A stretch of DNA of 64,000 nt from Siniperca chuatsi (lineage: Eukaryota > Chordata > Actinopteri > Centrarchiformes > Sinipercidae), in NCBI RefSeq assembly GCF_020085105.1, contig NC_058063.1, positions 13,359,651 to 13,423,650 of the forward strand. The letters run 5' to 3'. This document shows positions 1 through 13,288 of this stretch, piece by piece (the first letter of the stretch is position 1; each line of letters starts with the position of its first letter). The translations under genes were made by a program, and so were the position numbers. A model generated the notes under the pieces. The model saw nothing but the letters and a program-made list of their open reading frames with translations, searched no databases and was not told the origin of the DNA.

Positions 1-1522
1 TCCAGGGCAGTGCAAATTGACATAAAGACACGTCTACGCAAGTTGACATAGCTTACATAGAGTTGGTACACTGTTGGAGGCAAATAAACACAAATGGTCC
101 AGCAGTCAAATTTGTGCCTCTGTCTGAACACACCTCAACTTGGAGATGACCTCCTGATTTTTCCTCTAGCGCCACCATGAGGTTGACATTTGTGGTTTTG
201 CGTGAAATGTTACATTCATGTCATGACTTTGGTGATCTCCTGACATTTCCTCTAGTGCAACCATCAAAGTGAAAAGATTCATTTTCAAATTGTTTCAAAT
301 CCCTAAAATGTATAACAGAAAAGAACTAAATAACATCTACAATTAAGGCAATGTCAGGATTCATTATTTTAAATTAGAGCAAATGGCTGCTCTTGATGAC
401 ATTATGATGGTGTTAATGAATTGTGTTACCCCCTGTATACTTGTCTTAATGTGTTTTTCTCTCTCTCGTCTGTCTGGATTTAGAGGTGTTGTTGCTTGTG
501 CTCACATGCTAGTTTTTGTTTATGTACATATACATGTTCTTTGTCCCCAACTTTGTATACATTTTAATTTTAATTAAAAAAACTCAAATTCTTATTTGTC
601 CAATACTTTAGTTTTGCAGGTATTTAGTCATAAACCAATGTCATTCCAATTAGGCTCCGCTGTGAATTGTGTTTAGTGCTAATTAGCTGCTAAACATCAG
701 CACGTTTGCATTGTCATTGTGAGCATGTTAGCAATGCTGATGTTAGCATTTAGCTTAAAGCGCAGGTGTTCCTAAAAATACAGCCTCGCAGAACTGCTAG
801 CATGGCTGTAGATTCTGTTTTTATAACCTAACAGGGCACACACACGCAATTTACTCTGATTATGAGGATTAAATTCCTTTCAACAATTCACGGTGGTGGA
901 ACAAAGTAGATGGTGAAGGAGTTCAGTTTAAATGCAGGAAAGAATGAAAAATACAGTAGGTTCAACCAAAACAGAACTCAGACTGGACTTATAAAAGTAA
1001 ATATGGAAGACTTGAAATATACTGAATTCTACAGCAAAATATATTTTGTTTTGGCAGGGAAAGGCCCATCATTATTGTAAAGAAAAAAGAAAATTGATTT
1101 TAATACTCATAATGTGACTTTAAAGAAGTTTTCAAGATAGTTCATTAAAAGCTCTCACAAAATAACCCACGTACATTACAATCATTGTTGTCACCGTTAT
1201 AATCATTATGTGCAATGAAGTCAACTTTGCTGCTTTGAGTTTGTCTAAACGAGGGCATGCCTTTGTCTTTTTTAAGCTGCGGGGACCAGTCTTGGTAAAA
1301 ACCACAGCTGAATAGAAGGAGACTGTGGTTCGGTGAAGAAAGTGGCTGCCCTGATCTGCTCTCTGCTTCCAGTTCATTCTGGACATTTCTGTGCATCCAG
1401 GCCAACTGTTGCAAAACACCCACCGACAAAAATAGACTGCAAAAAGATGTAATCATAAAACTAACTGCAGAAGAGAAAAAAAAGAGAAAAAAATGGACTT
1501 CACATTTAAAGGCTTTTGATGT
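1..1522. other. Intergenic sequence 3' of per1
   Basis: AT-rich sequence with no recognisable gene. Part of it (about 645-815) is a dispersed repeat listed separately. The open frames in it have no coding character that I can recognise. Confidence 0.6.
645..815. repeat. Dispersed teleost repeat (gttagcatttagct type)
   Basis: A stretch rich in TTAGC/GCTAA words that runs into 'agaactgctagcatggctgtag'-like sequence. I recognise this pattern from many teleost genomes as an interspersed repeat. The family name and exact ends are uncertain. Confidence 0.5.
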
Positions 1523-2796
1523 TTTATTGTCTTTTTTTGTACAAACTTTTAATTTCACAAAAATATTTAGAAACTGTTACAGACACAACTGACGCCATTA
1601 AGCATAGGATATCACATGACCAGAACAGTGCCACAGAGAGGAAGAGAAAGGGACAAGAGAAGATAGTAAAACACTCTCCAAACTCTCAAGACTGCTTTTT
1701 AAAGAGTTCAGTCCACCTCTTTCCACTTACCACCATGAGCAAGCACTGGCAGCACAAAAGCTCTCCCTCCTGCTAGCAGTTTGGGAAATACTGTCGGTAA
1801 TGTTTGTGAGAATCATTTCTCAGAGAGGCATTGTTCATTTCTCATGAATGCAAACTAATGCCTGGCCGAAGAGAAACCTTAAAAGTCCAGGTCAGTCTCT
1901 TGGCGATTCCCACGCTTCCCCACGGTTAACTGTACGTCACTGAAATAAAGCAACTAGATCACTGTCATGAGAAACACCATCTTCGTTTCAGAGACTGTGA
2001 AGTGATTGTTTTTTCTGTCGGGTAAGATTTCCATCCTTGATTTTAACATATTAGAATATGGACACTCTTTTGGGCATTAATCCTCTCTCTATTTTCAGTG
2101 GATGAAAGTATAAAAATATACACAATGTTTACAAAATAAACCTGGTTCTCAATGTACACTTTGTCTATTGGGTGAAAGTAGATTCTTCTTTAGTCAGGGC
2201 AAACCTTTTACATAAAAAAACTAAAGTCGTAGGTGGGAGCAGGACCCCAAACAACCTAGGAAACATTCAACAAGAAGAAAAGTCACAGATAAACTTCTTT
2301 CTTCATGAGCTGAACCCTGAACAGGAGAGATGCAAACATCAAGGAGGACACTGTGGTGAAGAACATCCATCTTTATGTAAAGGCTCCGTTTTTGTAACAC
2401 ATTCGCCATAGTCCTTCTCTGATTATCTTACAACTTAAATAAATATGTCAAGAACAGGGGGTGGGGGGGAGTAGTAATTCACTCTCTAAAACTGAGTGTG
2501 CATGTCATGTGGTTTCCAAGGCATTTAATATGCAGTCATACAACATGCCTGGTGTGCTGTCATCAACGTCGGACTTCATAGAGAATTAACAGGGCCTAGT
2601 GTCCTGCCTGACCTGTCAAACAATAAATGGAAGTTGTCTCGATCAATAAGCACCTTTTTAATGTCCCAGAAAATCCAATTTTAACAACTTACACCCTGTG
2701 TAATGATGTTTTGGGCACCAAGTCCTGGAAAGTGCACATTTTCTGCATATCACTGTAGAAAGATCATGATAGTGTTCTTTATCTTTGGCCACCTTC
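1523..2796 (-). other. Probable 3' UTR of per1 with poly(A) signal
   Basis: The region follows the per1 stop codon. The only good minus-strand AATAAA I noticed within 1.3 kb is at 1523-1528 (TTTATT on the plus strand), so a 3' UTR of about 1.27 kb is inferred. The short reading frames here look random. Transcript evidence is not available, so the true end could differ. Confidence 0.5.
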
Positions 2797-5700
2797 TTAG
2801 TGAGCCATGTGACACTCTGACGCCTTTTCTTGCACAGCTTCTGAGGTAACTCTCTGCTCCTCTGCTGGCATGTCTTGATTGCTGTCTTGTGTTTTGGTTC
2901 CTTTCTCTTCTACCTCTTCTTCTTCATCTTCACCCTCTGGGTGAGCTTCATCCATGGCTGTCTCTGAAACATGTTTCTTCTCCTTGCTGGCACCCTCCTC
3001 CTGAGCTTTCAGCACATTGCACAGCTCCATCTCGTGGATCTCCACATCGAACGGAGCGGCAGGAGGCACAGAGGGGGGAGACTTGCAGCCTGTACAGCCC
3101 TGAGATAAACCAGAGAGAAAGATTATTTCATGTCTGTGTTGTTGCACTCATGCGAACTTGATGTATTTAAACAATAACTCATACTCTGAACCTTTCAGAG
3201 CTCAGGGTTGAGTTGCAGTGTACTTACAGAGATGTTGATGGCTCGGGGCAGGCGTCCTGTGCGGATCCAGGGGTGCACCTGGCTCAACTCCCTCTTCTGT
3301 TCCTCGGTGAAGCGTGGCTGGTGTTTCTGCATGCTCCTCAAGGCCTCGCGGTCCTCTCGCAGCACAGTCTCGATGTCCCTGTTATACGGGCACAGGGGAA
3401 AAGGGTCACTGAAAACCTGCCGTCTGACAGTCAGCTAAGTTTGACCAACAAGGTGTTGTATTTGTCTATTGGATGGCAGGTGTGGGAATGGCAGTGTTCT
3501 GTTGAATGCTCTGAATAAAATGTACACATTTCGCCTAGTGTCGTACCTGTCAGGCAGCTGATAGGTCATCATGACCTTGTCGTCAGTGTTGGCCATCAGC
3601 AGCCAGATGGGGTCCTGCAGGACACACTTGATGAACTGCTCCTCGCCACCATCTCCTCCGGCACTACTGCTGCCCCCTGCTGGCTGTTTGCGGGAATGAT
3701 CGTTCTCTGATGAGTCGATACTGCCAAAGTACTTGCTGGTGTGGCTGCCCTGGCTGCTGCCTGGATGGACAAGGAAGTGAAAGTTGAGAATTAATTGTGA
3801 GTAGACGTGTCACGTATTAAGTGTGATTTTGTTTGCAGTCTATGATCCAAACCATGAATTTTGCAAACAATATTTAACAGATTTTTGGTTGCTTAGCAGA
3901 GGTGGTGGCGTTCATTTTCCATCAAAGAAAGAACGTATTTCAAAAGTTTCTCTCAGGGAAAATTGCCTCTTGACATCTATTATCCTGGAAGGACTCAGTG
4001 AATTTAGTTAAAGAGTCACACTTCCTGCTTTACACTATCAGGGTAACCCATAACTCTTAAATTACTAAAAATCTACTTACTGGTGCCGCTGGTGCCAGAG
4101 GAGCTGCAGCCATTGGAGCCCGAGCCTGAACCAGAGGATCTTGTGCCTGAGGACCCTGAACCAGAGGCGGCTGAGCCGGTGCCTGAGCGGGAGTCTTCCT
4201 GCAGCAACAGATCCAGCAGGTCGCTGGAGGTGGATGTGGCATCTTGGTTGGACTCATTTGTTTCACCCTAATGGGGGGGGGGAAAGACACACAAAAAATT
4301 ATTGTTTTTTAATCTACCATGAAATAAAGACATTTTAAATGCTAAATGGTTTTCAAAGCTTAACATCCTATTCTTAACATCTGTGTACTTACGTTCTCAT
4401 TCTCTTTGGAGGTATCATCAGAGCTCCCCTGATTGGCTGAACTCTGTCCCCCGGCCGCACTGCCCTGCACAGAAGGTGTGGCTTGCTGTGATGCTGCCAG
4501 GGCCGTGGCGACCTCTAACCGGTTACTTGGTAATTCCTCCAGCTGCAACAGGTTGAGAGGAGAGGAGCATCGGGACTGGAAGAGGGGGGACTCTGCACCC
4601 TCACGATCAGCTGGTGTCTGACTGTAGGACTGGGGGGTGCTGCTACGAGACGGGGCGCAGGTGCCTGGAATGGTCACAGGGTTGGAAAGAACAGTGGGGA
4701 CAGCAGCTGGGGTGGCGACGGGGTATGTGAAGTTAGGATTGTAGAAGTGTCCTGGGGTTGCGCCTGGATGAGAGATGGGTGCTCCCATCTGGGGGAACAT
4801 GTAGTTGGGCAAAACGAGGGCCATCATGGGAGGTACCATCTGGGTAGGTGGGAAACGTGATGGATCTGGGACGGGCTGGGGGAAGGGCTGTGCGAGCGGT
4901 GGGTAAACAGGGTAGATTGGAAGCATACCAGGAGCGAAAGGGGCAGAGGGAATGCTGGCCTGGGAGCCTACAGATGGCCAGGAGGATGAGTTTGTTGGGG
5001 GTCCGAGAGGCATGTTGAGGGGCATGGGAACTGTGCTGGTTCTGGGGTCATGCCGGCACCCGCTCAGGCCGAGAGAGCTGTGCTGGTCAGATGACTCCTG
5101 GTGCTTGAGTCTCTTACCGCCGCGACCACGCCTCTGACCATTGCTGCTTCCTGCGGCTGGGTAATCACGAGAACAACGCACTCCTGGGAAAGAGAAGGAG
5201 ACACTGAATTAAGCAACAATTTTACAATCAATTAACAATTAATGTGTAATGTATGTAATGTATATACATTGCAGTGTGTGTGTGTACCTCGTGATAGAGG
5301 GTTGGCAGCTGCCGTGTGGCAGCGCAGATTCGAAGATGCCGTCTGATCGAAAACACGCAGCTTGCTGAGGTCCTTAAAGCGGTCAAGGAACGCCTGCTCC
5401 TCCTGCTGGGTGTGGGCGGATAGCACCTCCTTTGTCAGACCCATCCGACCTCCTCCACCTCCTCCTACACTTCCACTTCTCCGGCTGTCCCTGTCCGGCT
5501 GAGTGGCTTGAGGGAGAGGGGTAGGGGGAGGCAGAGGAGGGGTAATCGCTGTGCTAGTGGGACGAATTGGTGTAATTGTAGGAGGAGCAAGTGTGGGAGT
5601 TGTAGGAGCCTCCTCCATGATGATGTCTGTGATAGAGAAGACACATGGAGGAGTGTTAAAGCATTGAAGTGAGACTATGTAACTTTAGAAAGAAGAAGTG

Positions 5701-8700
5701 ACACATTCTGCTTCTGAGAAATGAAAAGTTAAATTCATATACACTCATGGATTTTGTTGCTACAGCCTTACTTGGTCTGGTATGACCAGTAGCTAATGGT
5801 GGCTAATGTTAGCAAACTTAAGATAGATATAGACAGCAGTAGATAGCTAACACTAACACAATACTGTCTGACTCCAAGACTCTTTCGTTACATTACATTT
5901 TCACATTTAACATATCCATAAAAAGTTGCATATTATCACTTTAAAAAGACAAAAAAGAAAGTGGAAACTGTAGAACACATCTTTGGGGAAAACAAAAGAG
6001 ACAACACAAAGAAACTTAAAAGAGAAAAATTCCAGGATAAACCAAGATGAGATACAAAGGCATAAACCAGATTACCTGCAATCTGCAGTTTTATCATGCG
6101 GCTACAGGTTTCTGCAAGATAATTCTTGAGACTTTTAAAGTAATGAAAACACTTTTTGGTCAGTTTCTTTGCAAAATAAGTGAGGAAGGTAAAATAAACA
6201 AACAGTATAAGAGTGTTACTGGTCAACATGTAAAGTAGGGCTCCAAAGAAAGAGTATGAGACTAAACTCAAACTCCAGCCTTAATTATGGTGAAGGCCTT
6301 TAAATTATTTTTAAGGCATGCAAGGACCTCATACTTTGTCATTTCAAAGAAACAACCTGCTGACAAACACACACTAGAGGTTTCAGAGAGTGCGAGTGTT
6401 GATGATTCCCACCTGACTCAGGAGGCTTCTTGTCTCCCACATGCACGATGGTGCTGCTGAAGCTACACTGGGACGTAACTGAGGCTACACTCTCTGCCTT
6501 TGTGGCCAAGGTCAGTGGGGGCAGAGAAGGTGGTTCACCTACGAGGCTAACTGAACCACCTGCAGAGACAACAAGTTCAACAAGTTCAATTGCAGTGATG
6601 ATCGGATACCAGCTGGACAAGCACATACAGACACACGGACAAGCATGCTTATTGGTGATCTAGAAAATCTGTAGGCTCTCATGAAGACAAATCAAGGATG
6701 CTGCATAAAAAAAAATCCATATTCAACAACAAGAACAAGATTCTATCAGTATTTTTGTTGGTAAATGCACACTGTCAAAAAAAAAAAAAAAAGGGATAAT
6801 GTGGAACTAAAATAAGTGGATCAGAGATGTGTCTAAGGCAACTGCCCGAGAAACACCTGCCTAATTACCTACATAACAAAACCAAACCAGTTCTAAGTAA
6901 GTAATAAAAAGTACCGTTGTTGTTGCCGCTGGCCTCCTGCTGTTTGTCGTCATCAGATGTGGAAGTACAGGATGAGGAGCCACACTTCCTTTTAACCGTG
7001 TTAGGAATGTTACAGCTGTCTAAGTACCTGCGTAGAGTCAGAGCATTGGTGTTGGATGAGTAATGAATTAAGTAATAAACCAAAACAATGATAAGACAGA
7101 ATGGTTTTAGGCTTGCGCACACACCTTATGATGCTGTCCAGACAGTTGATCTGCTGGTAGGAGTAGCCGGTTGGGGGCTCCTTCTGTACAAACGGTGCAG
7201 GGACCAAAGCTTTGGGTGGTTTCGTCAGGTCAGCTATCAAACCTCTGATTGGGTCACTAGTGATGGCTCTGATGCTTGTTGGGCCTGGATGAAGAGTAGA
7301 GAGGAACAGGAAATGCAAACTTGAGATGACCAATTCTCTTTTTTTTCTGAATTGATAGCTTGGAATAGGATCTGCTTTTGTATTTGCAATTACTCTTTTA
7401 TTCTTTACTCCTCTGTGACAGGCAAGTTTTGCATCTTCCATTGTTAACTACTGGTCCTTTAAGTTCACAAAAGCAATTTTCCAACAATCATCCCTTGTTG
7501 TTTGACTTACATGTCATATAACTATACTATGTAACTGTCCTTTTATTTTACCTGTGCTGTTGTTTTTTCTTGGCGGTGGCCGGTTACGGGACTCGATAAA
7601 TATCTGCTGTCCATTAGTCTTGACCATGTGAACATCTTTACAGATCTGCTGGAACGTCATCTGGAACAATAAAACAGCATCACACTTGTTAAACAGACAT
7701 GGCTGTGAATCATTTTCCTAATGTTGAATCAGCAAGATATTGGACATCGTGCAAAGTGCAGTTTAAGTGAGATGTAACATGACTATGTAGACTAAATGAT
7801 ACTAAAATGTAGCTAGACCTGAGACCACTAGTTGCTCAGACTCACAGGTTTGTGTACAGCGGCAGCCTCGTCCATGGCGGGGCTGTTGCTGTCGCTGGAC
7901 GAGGCGGCTGAGGCGCTGAGGTGTTGTTGGTGTGACCGCCGGGAGCCTCGCGAGCCACTGGACCCGAGCGAGCTGTAGCCCTGAGAGCTGCCACTGTGCA
8001 CCGGCTGCACCAGGACCCGGTGGATCTGCTCACTCAGCTGGACGACGTCGGGCGTGGTGACCCGACTCTCGCAGCCCTGCGGTGTCGTGAACACGTCTTC
8101 GTTCAGAGGGCTCCTGGAGACGGGAATAATGTTAGATCACCACTTAGCACAAGAGAAACACCCCTCAGGCTTTAGAGGACTGCTATGCAAATTGAAACTG
8201 CCTGTGTGCTCAGGCTTGGATAGATAGCTTAGGATGAACTTCTTACAAATACTCTATTTCTATTATAATATTCTAAATATGTAATACATATTAAAACAAC
8301 CTTCATGTTTACCATTCTATGCCTTCATTTGTGTCTGCCACTTTTGCAGACAGTCATCTTCACAACTCTCTAGCCTAACCTCAGAAATCTACTTATGTTG
8401 CGTTTAGGTGCGCATATATTTATGTGTGTTTATTAGTGCCCTGGCAGGATTTGTTTTTGAATGAGCAAATGAATTATCTTACGTTCTGACTTTGTGGCGC
8501 CCAACGATGAATGCCACCTTGCGGCTCCAGGGGTTGACAAAGGAAGACCAGCTGGTGTCGATGGTCAGATACTCCCCGCTGCGGGCACACATCCTCAAGG
8601 GTGAATATTCAAACGGCTGCCCTGCAAACTGAAAGACTGAAGGGAGACAACAGTGCAGACATGAGAAAGTTGAGATGGAATAAAGACATTTATATGGAAG

Positions 8701-11700
8701 ATATTAAAGTATATATTATAATACTATAATTCCAATAGTTCTGACTCAATAGTAAAACAAAATGTAAATACAAGACAATTAAGAAGAAAAAGAAAATAAA
8801 TAAATATTTCATGTGTAAATCAACACAGAAAAAGTTTTACAGTATATGAGGTGTGTGAACAGCAGTTACAGTATGTTCAGACAGAGTTCAGTGCTAAATA
8901 GACTCACTCTTCTCATGTATGGCCACCATCATGGGCCGGTCTTCAGGGTGGATATAGAGCAGAGTGGGGGTTCCCACCAAGTCCTGAGGCAGGTAGCCCA
9001 ACAATGGCACTGCCCTGAAAAAACACAATATATTTACACACTGTTAAGACAGTAATAGTATGTTTGTTACTAATCTAGAGCTGTAAACAGATCAGTTTAC
9101 AACTAAAGATCTACAGATGAAAAGGGATGAATAAAAGGTTTTGGAAGCAAATAATGGAAATAAAGATCTGAAATCAATTAAAAAGGAAACAGATTTTTTT
9201 GATGATTTTCATCATGTATAAAAATTGAGAGAATATCCGTAATAACTACACAAAATGGATGAATGAATACAGGTGGGATGAATAGATGTATTAAACCCTG
9301 ATTGCTACTTTATGTTTACTGTATATGTTGGCTTCCATTACTCTGGCTGTCCCTAATCTCATATTATTTGTCCATAGCATGATCATTTTATCAATCACAC
9401 TGTGGCCAAAAGGCAACACAGCAGCAACTATGCTATCAGAGGCTGGATAACTGACCTCTCGTCAACTTCCTGGAAGAGGCAGCTGGGAGTGTGACTGGTG
9501 GTGAAGATCCTCTTGTCTGCAGGGATACGAGGAGCTGAGAGGCACAGAGGACACAGATACAACAGATGAAAAGCATGTTTTGAGGACAGGCTGGGTGATA
9601 AGTTCAAATAGACATTCTGTCTATATGATAAAGATTTATTTGCAATTCTGAAAACAGGAACCTGTTCCTATTTAAATCTGCACAGATTTTAATGCTAAGC
9701 TTCCAGTTGCTTTTACCAATGACTGCTGATTTCTTATTCTTATTTAACTGTTGCTCAACCATTGTACAGCATTTTGTTCTCCATGTACAAAACATTACTT
9801 TTTTTTCAAACCCTTAATACAAAAGTCCTATTTACAAATAGATGTTTATTTGTAAATAGGACTTTCTGCAACCTAAAAGAAAGACCATTCAAAATATAGA
9901 GTATTCCTCTCAGCCATCGACTGTACCAAATCAAGCTTTTGTGGCAGGTGACTCTTTTGAACGGTAATGTACATTCAAAAAGAATCTCCTCTTGATACTC
10001 AAATAGGTCAAATCTGATTGCCTGGGTTACTCTGACATAACATTATCACTGCTGTATAGCCACAACGAAAAACATGGCATGAAGCACCTTTTCGTAACTT
10101 AATGGGGTTGAACATTTGTGTTATCCTTGACATTTTTGGAGTTGTGCAAGTGATCATTGTCCTTATCATAATGTCAAACAAACTAAACCAAACTAAAATA
10201 AAAGCGTCCTTATTTAAGCCTACTAAAAGCCTATCACTGTATTTTTCCATTATTTCATTTTTCCCTGTTAAAAGTTTTTTTTTTGGGGGGGGGGGGGTGG
10301 TTCTTATCCGAAAACGAGGGTCTAAGGGCAGAGGGGCGTTGTATGCTGTACAGATTGTAAAGCCCCTTAAGGCAAATTTTGATTTGTAATATTGGGCTAT
10401 ATATATAAAACTGAATTGACTTGACTTTTTTTAAAAGCTGAACGCTAAAATGTTGTGGGAGCTTCATCTCATGTGTCCCTCCACTCACATATACAGATGC
10501 AGTAAAATGACAAATACCCTCGTATCCGGAGTGGACCCTCTCTGCGATGAGCAGGCAGCAGGGCTGTGGCTCAGCAGCGTCTGAGTCTCTGATGGTGAGC
10601 TGGTAGGGCGTGAGGCGAAAGGGGTAGTAGCGCATCTCACGGCCCTGTGTCCGGTCGGCGCTGATTCGACAAAACATGGACTTTTCCTGAGTGCAATCGA
10701 CTGGAGGAGAGGCTGGGAGGAAAGAGAGTTGGAGAAAGAGTCAGTCAGTGCAGGAAACAGTACAAAGACGTTCAACAAAGAATACACATTTTCCTGATTG
10801 GATTAATGGAGCAAAAAATAAATAAATAAAATCAACGGATTGTCAGACATTGAGTAATATTTTCTGTCACAAATCATTTAAATTTGTCGTCATCCTGGCT
10901 ATAGATCACCTATGGAAAAACTTTCAACACCATCTAATCCTTTCCCAATTTCACTCAGCTCAGCTCACCTGACCCAATGCAGGAGGCCCAGGTTGGCAGA
11001 CGGCAGGGTGCTGTGCCACTGTAGAAAGTACTGACATCCTGTGGGGCCAAAAGCTCAGAAAACATAGTCCCCTGGAGACACTCGGGCTTACAGCGCAGCA
11101 GGGACGAGCCCTGGGGTGACACGTACACGACCTTCCCGGACAAGAATGACACAGCCATGGAGAAAGTGTCCTGAGAAAAAAAAAAGAAAGAGGAAGGTGG
11201 AGGAATTTAATAAGACATCTCCGACAACCTGTCAACAAGATTGTTCTTTGGACACGGTTGTATTAGTCTCAGTTTCTGTTACTGAATTAAGGAAGTGTGA
11301 AGAGGGCTTTTTCTGAACACAAACCAAGCAAAGGTTTCTTGTAAAAATAAGGTTTTTAAATGCTAGGGCTGGCAAAACTCGAATCTGATGGATAAAATAT
11401 TTTACAGTTTATCACAGTCCACTACAAAGCTTGCAGCAAAATAAATGCTGCCTCGATTAAATCAGGATCAATGTGTGTTATGAGTTTCTCATAAATCTTT
11501 GTGCCATTCAAGGCCACATGACTGAACCAATGTTCTTTTGGATTCAGTTACATTTTATACCTGAGGGTAAAGTAATAAAATGATAATGTGGCTCACTAAC
11601 CGAGGTAATAAGATACTTCTATGAAACGTTTCCACAAACACCAAAACTAAGACAGTTTGAGGTACTTTTAATATAAAAAAAGTTTTATGAAGCAGGAGTA

Positions 11701-13288
11701 AGATAATAACTGTATAAACTTACAGTGTTTTTGAGGGTGTATTCTGAGGTGATGTTGTCAAGCTCCTCAATTGTGAAGGTAGACAAGTCCAGACTACAGC
11801 CCTGGCACTCCTCTACACTCCACTGATGATAGTACTCCTTATTGGCTGGAAACGAAAAAAAAAAAAAAGAAATCAGTCAGAGTGTGAATACAGGTAAAGA
11901 CAGAATTACATAGAGCAGTGAACATAATGTATGCAGAAAAAAATAAGCTAAAGCCTGAAGAAAGAGGCAGGGGCTTAAAATTCATCACTAACCAGAAAAA
12001 AGGGTAAATGGTCAGGTTAGAAGAAGATACAAACAAAAACATCCCCTCACCTCGGACTTGTTTGACACACTGAAGTGCGTATTTGAGTGCATTTAGAGTG
12101 CTGGCGTGGCCCTTGGCCTTGCGCTCAGCTGGTAGGCGGAGCTTCAGCTCCTTGATGGCCTTCATCAGTTCTTTCTGGGACTGGACCCTCGCCGACTGGT
12201 CGCTGCTGCAGCCAGAGGTGGAGGGGGGGTCATGCTCCGAGCTGGTGGACAGCAGGCTGTAGGCCAGGGAGCCGCTGGGAGGTGAGAGGCTCTGGGAGTT
12301 GGAGCTGGGAAAGGAGGGATGGTTAAGATTACATTTTACACACAGATGAAATGATATGTGTTTGCCTATACTGATACGTGTACTGCTAGCATGTGCAGTC
12401 ACATGTGAAGGACTGCTCAGAACAAGAAAAAAAACCTAATAATATAATTGTCTGTATGTGTAAGTTCTTTGTATATGTGGCCGGCAGGAATTCAACACAG
12501 TAATGCTGCTCATTTCCTGGATGCGAGTGAGCGGCACAAATAAACAGCAGACAGCAGTTTCAATTAATGATGTTTAGAGATGTGTTAGCATTTAATGCTA
12601 AAAAAGCCTTTTTGGTTTAAAAGACGGCTGCTCTCTCTACCTTTTCTACTTTCTGGAGGGTTACCTATTGTAGCCTAACCCTACTTGAGGATTAACATTA
12701 GAATATGAGCTTTAATTTCAACAGTATGGCTGTGTGTGTGTGTGTGTGTGTGTGCGCATGTGTGTATAATGCTGAAGAGTGCAAGAAAATAAAGACAAAG
12801 CATAAAAAAAGCCATTCATTCAGCATGACAATCAAATGTGGATTTCTGTCTCCTAACTTCTTCTCCTCGTACCTCTTGTTGCTCTCAGTGGTTTCCAGCA
12901 TCATGCCAGAGTCCTTGCCGTTTGATGAGCTGTGGGAGCTGCGTATGGACTGGCGCCCACGTGACCCATTCTCTCTCTCCATCCCGCTCTCGCTTTCCCT
13001 CTCCCCGGAGTCGTTCCCGCTGGAGAGTCCGTCCATATCATCGGAGTTGGGCCCCCTTCGGCCTCCGGGCGAACCTTCAGATCCTGACCCTCCACTAGGA
13101 GATGAGCCGCCTCCAGCTCCACGCCCCTGCTCCTGAGTGGTGACATTGGCACTGGGCTGACCATTGCTGGTTTTCAGAGAGTTTAACCCTTCGGACTCTG
13201 CTTCCTGGTCATTGTCTTTCTCTTTGGCCCTTGCCACCCGTCCCCGAGTGCTGCTGCTGGGCGTTGATTTAGAGTTGTCATAACTCAT
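2797..13288 (-). CDS. per1: Period circadian regulator 1 (PER1-type), 19 coding exons
   Basis: Core negative arm of the vertebrate clock: PER pairs with CRY, is phosphorylated by CK1 and represses CLOCK-BMAL1 at E-boxes. Coding exons (high to low): 12873-13288, 12051-12304, 11724-11845, 10969-11170, 10518-10712, 9456-9534, 8908-9014, 8483-8636, 7846-8113, 7552-7660, 7125-7284, 6915-7027, 6413-6559, 5288-5626, 4393-5183, 4081-4267, 3547-3760, 3228-3378, 2797-3099. All are bounded by GT-AG sites, phases match, and the total is 4,311 nt (1,436 aa). PAS-A lies in the exons at 10.5-11.85 kb and PAS-B/PAC in those at 8.5-9.5 kb. The CK1-binding/FASP-like serine stretch ([20 protein letters not shown]) is at 6413-6559. 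Basic NLS-like residues and ALVLPNY are at 4393-5183. The C-terminal CRY-binding block ([22 protein letters not shown]) is at 3228-3760. The DKKPPESDII junction is PER1-like rather than PER2-like. The start is the first ATG after an in-frame TGA. Whether this is per1a or per1b cannot be told. Confidence 0.96.
9822..9865. repeat. Perfect 19-bp inverted repeat in a per1 intron
   Basis: The left arm is 9822-9840 and the right arm 9847-9865. They are exact reverse complements around a 6-base loop. Each arm contains TATTTAC/GTAAATA, a forkhead-like core. It lies in the intron between coding exons 10518-10712 and 9456-9534. Confidence 0.9.
12731..12766. repeat. (TG)n microsatellite in a per1 intron
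   Basis: An uninterrupted TG run of about 24 bases followed by a degenerate GCGCATGTGTGT tail, located about 105 bp downstream (in gene direction) of the first coding exon of per1. Confidence 0.95.

Noticed and set aside
4083-4338. Plus-strand Glu/Pro-rich frames at 4.1-4.3 kb
   Set aside because: Antisense shadows of the low-complexity Ser/Gly exon of per1 (4081-4267).
12705-13136. Plus-strand 143-codon frame over the first per1 coding exon
   Set aside because: It is the complement of the Ser/Gly-rich per1 exon and its start lies in the TG microsatellite; there is no domain or splice support.
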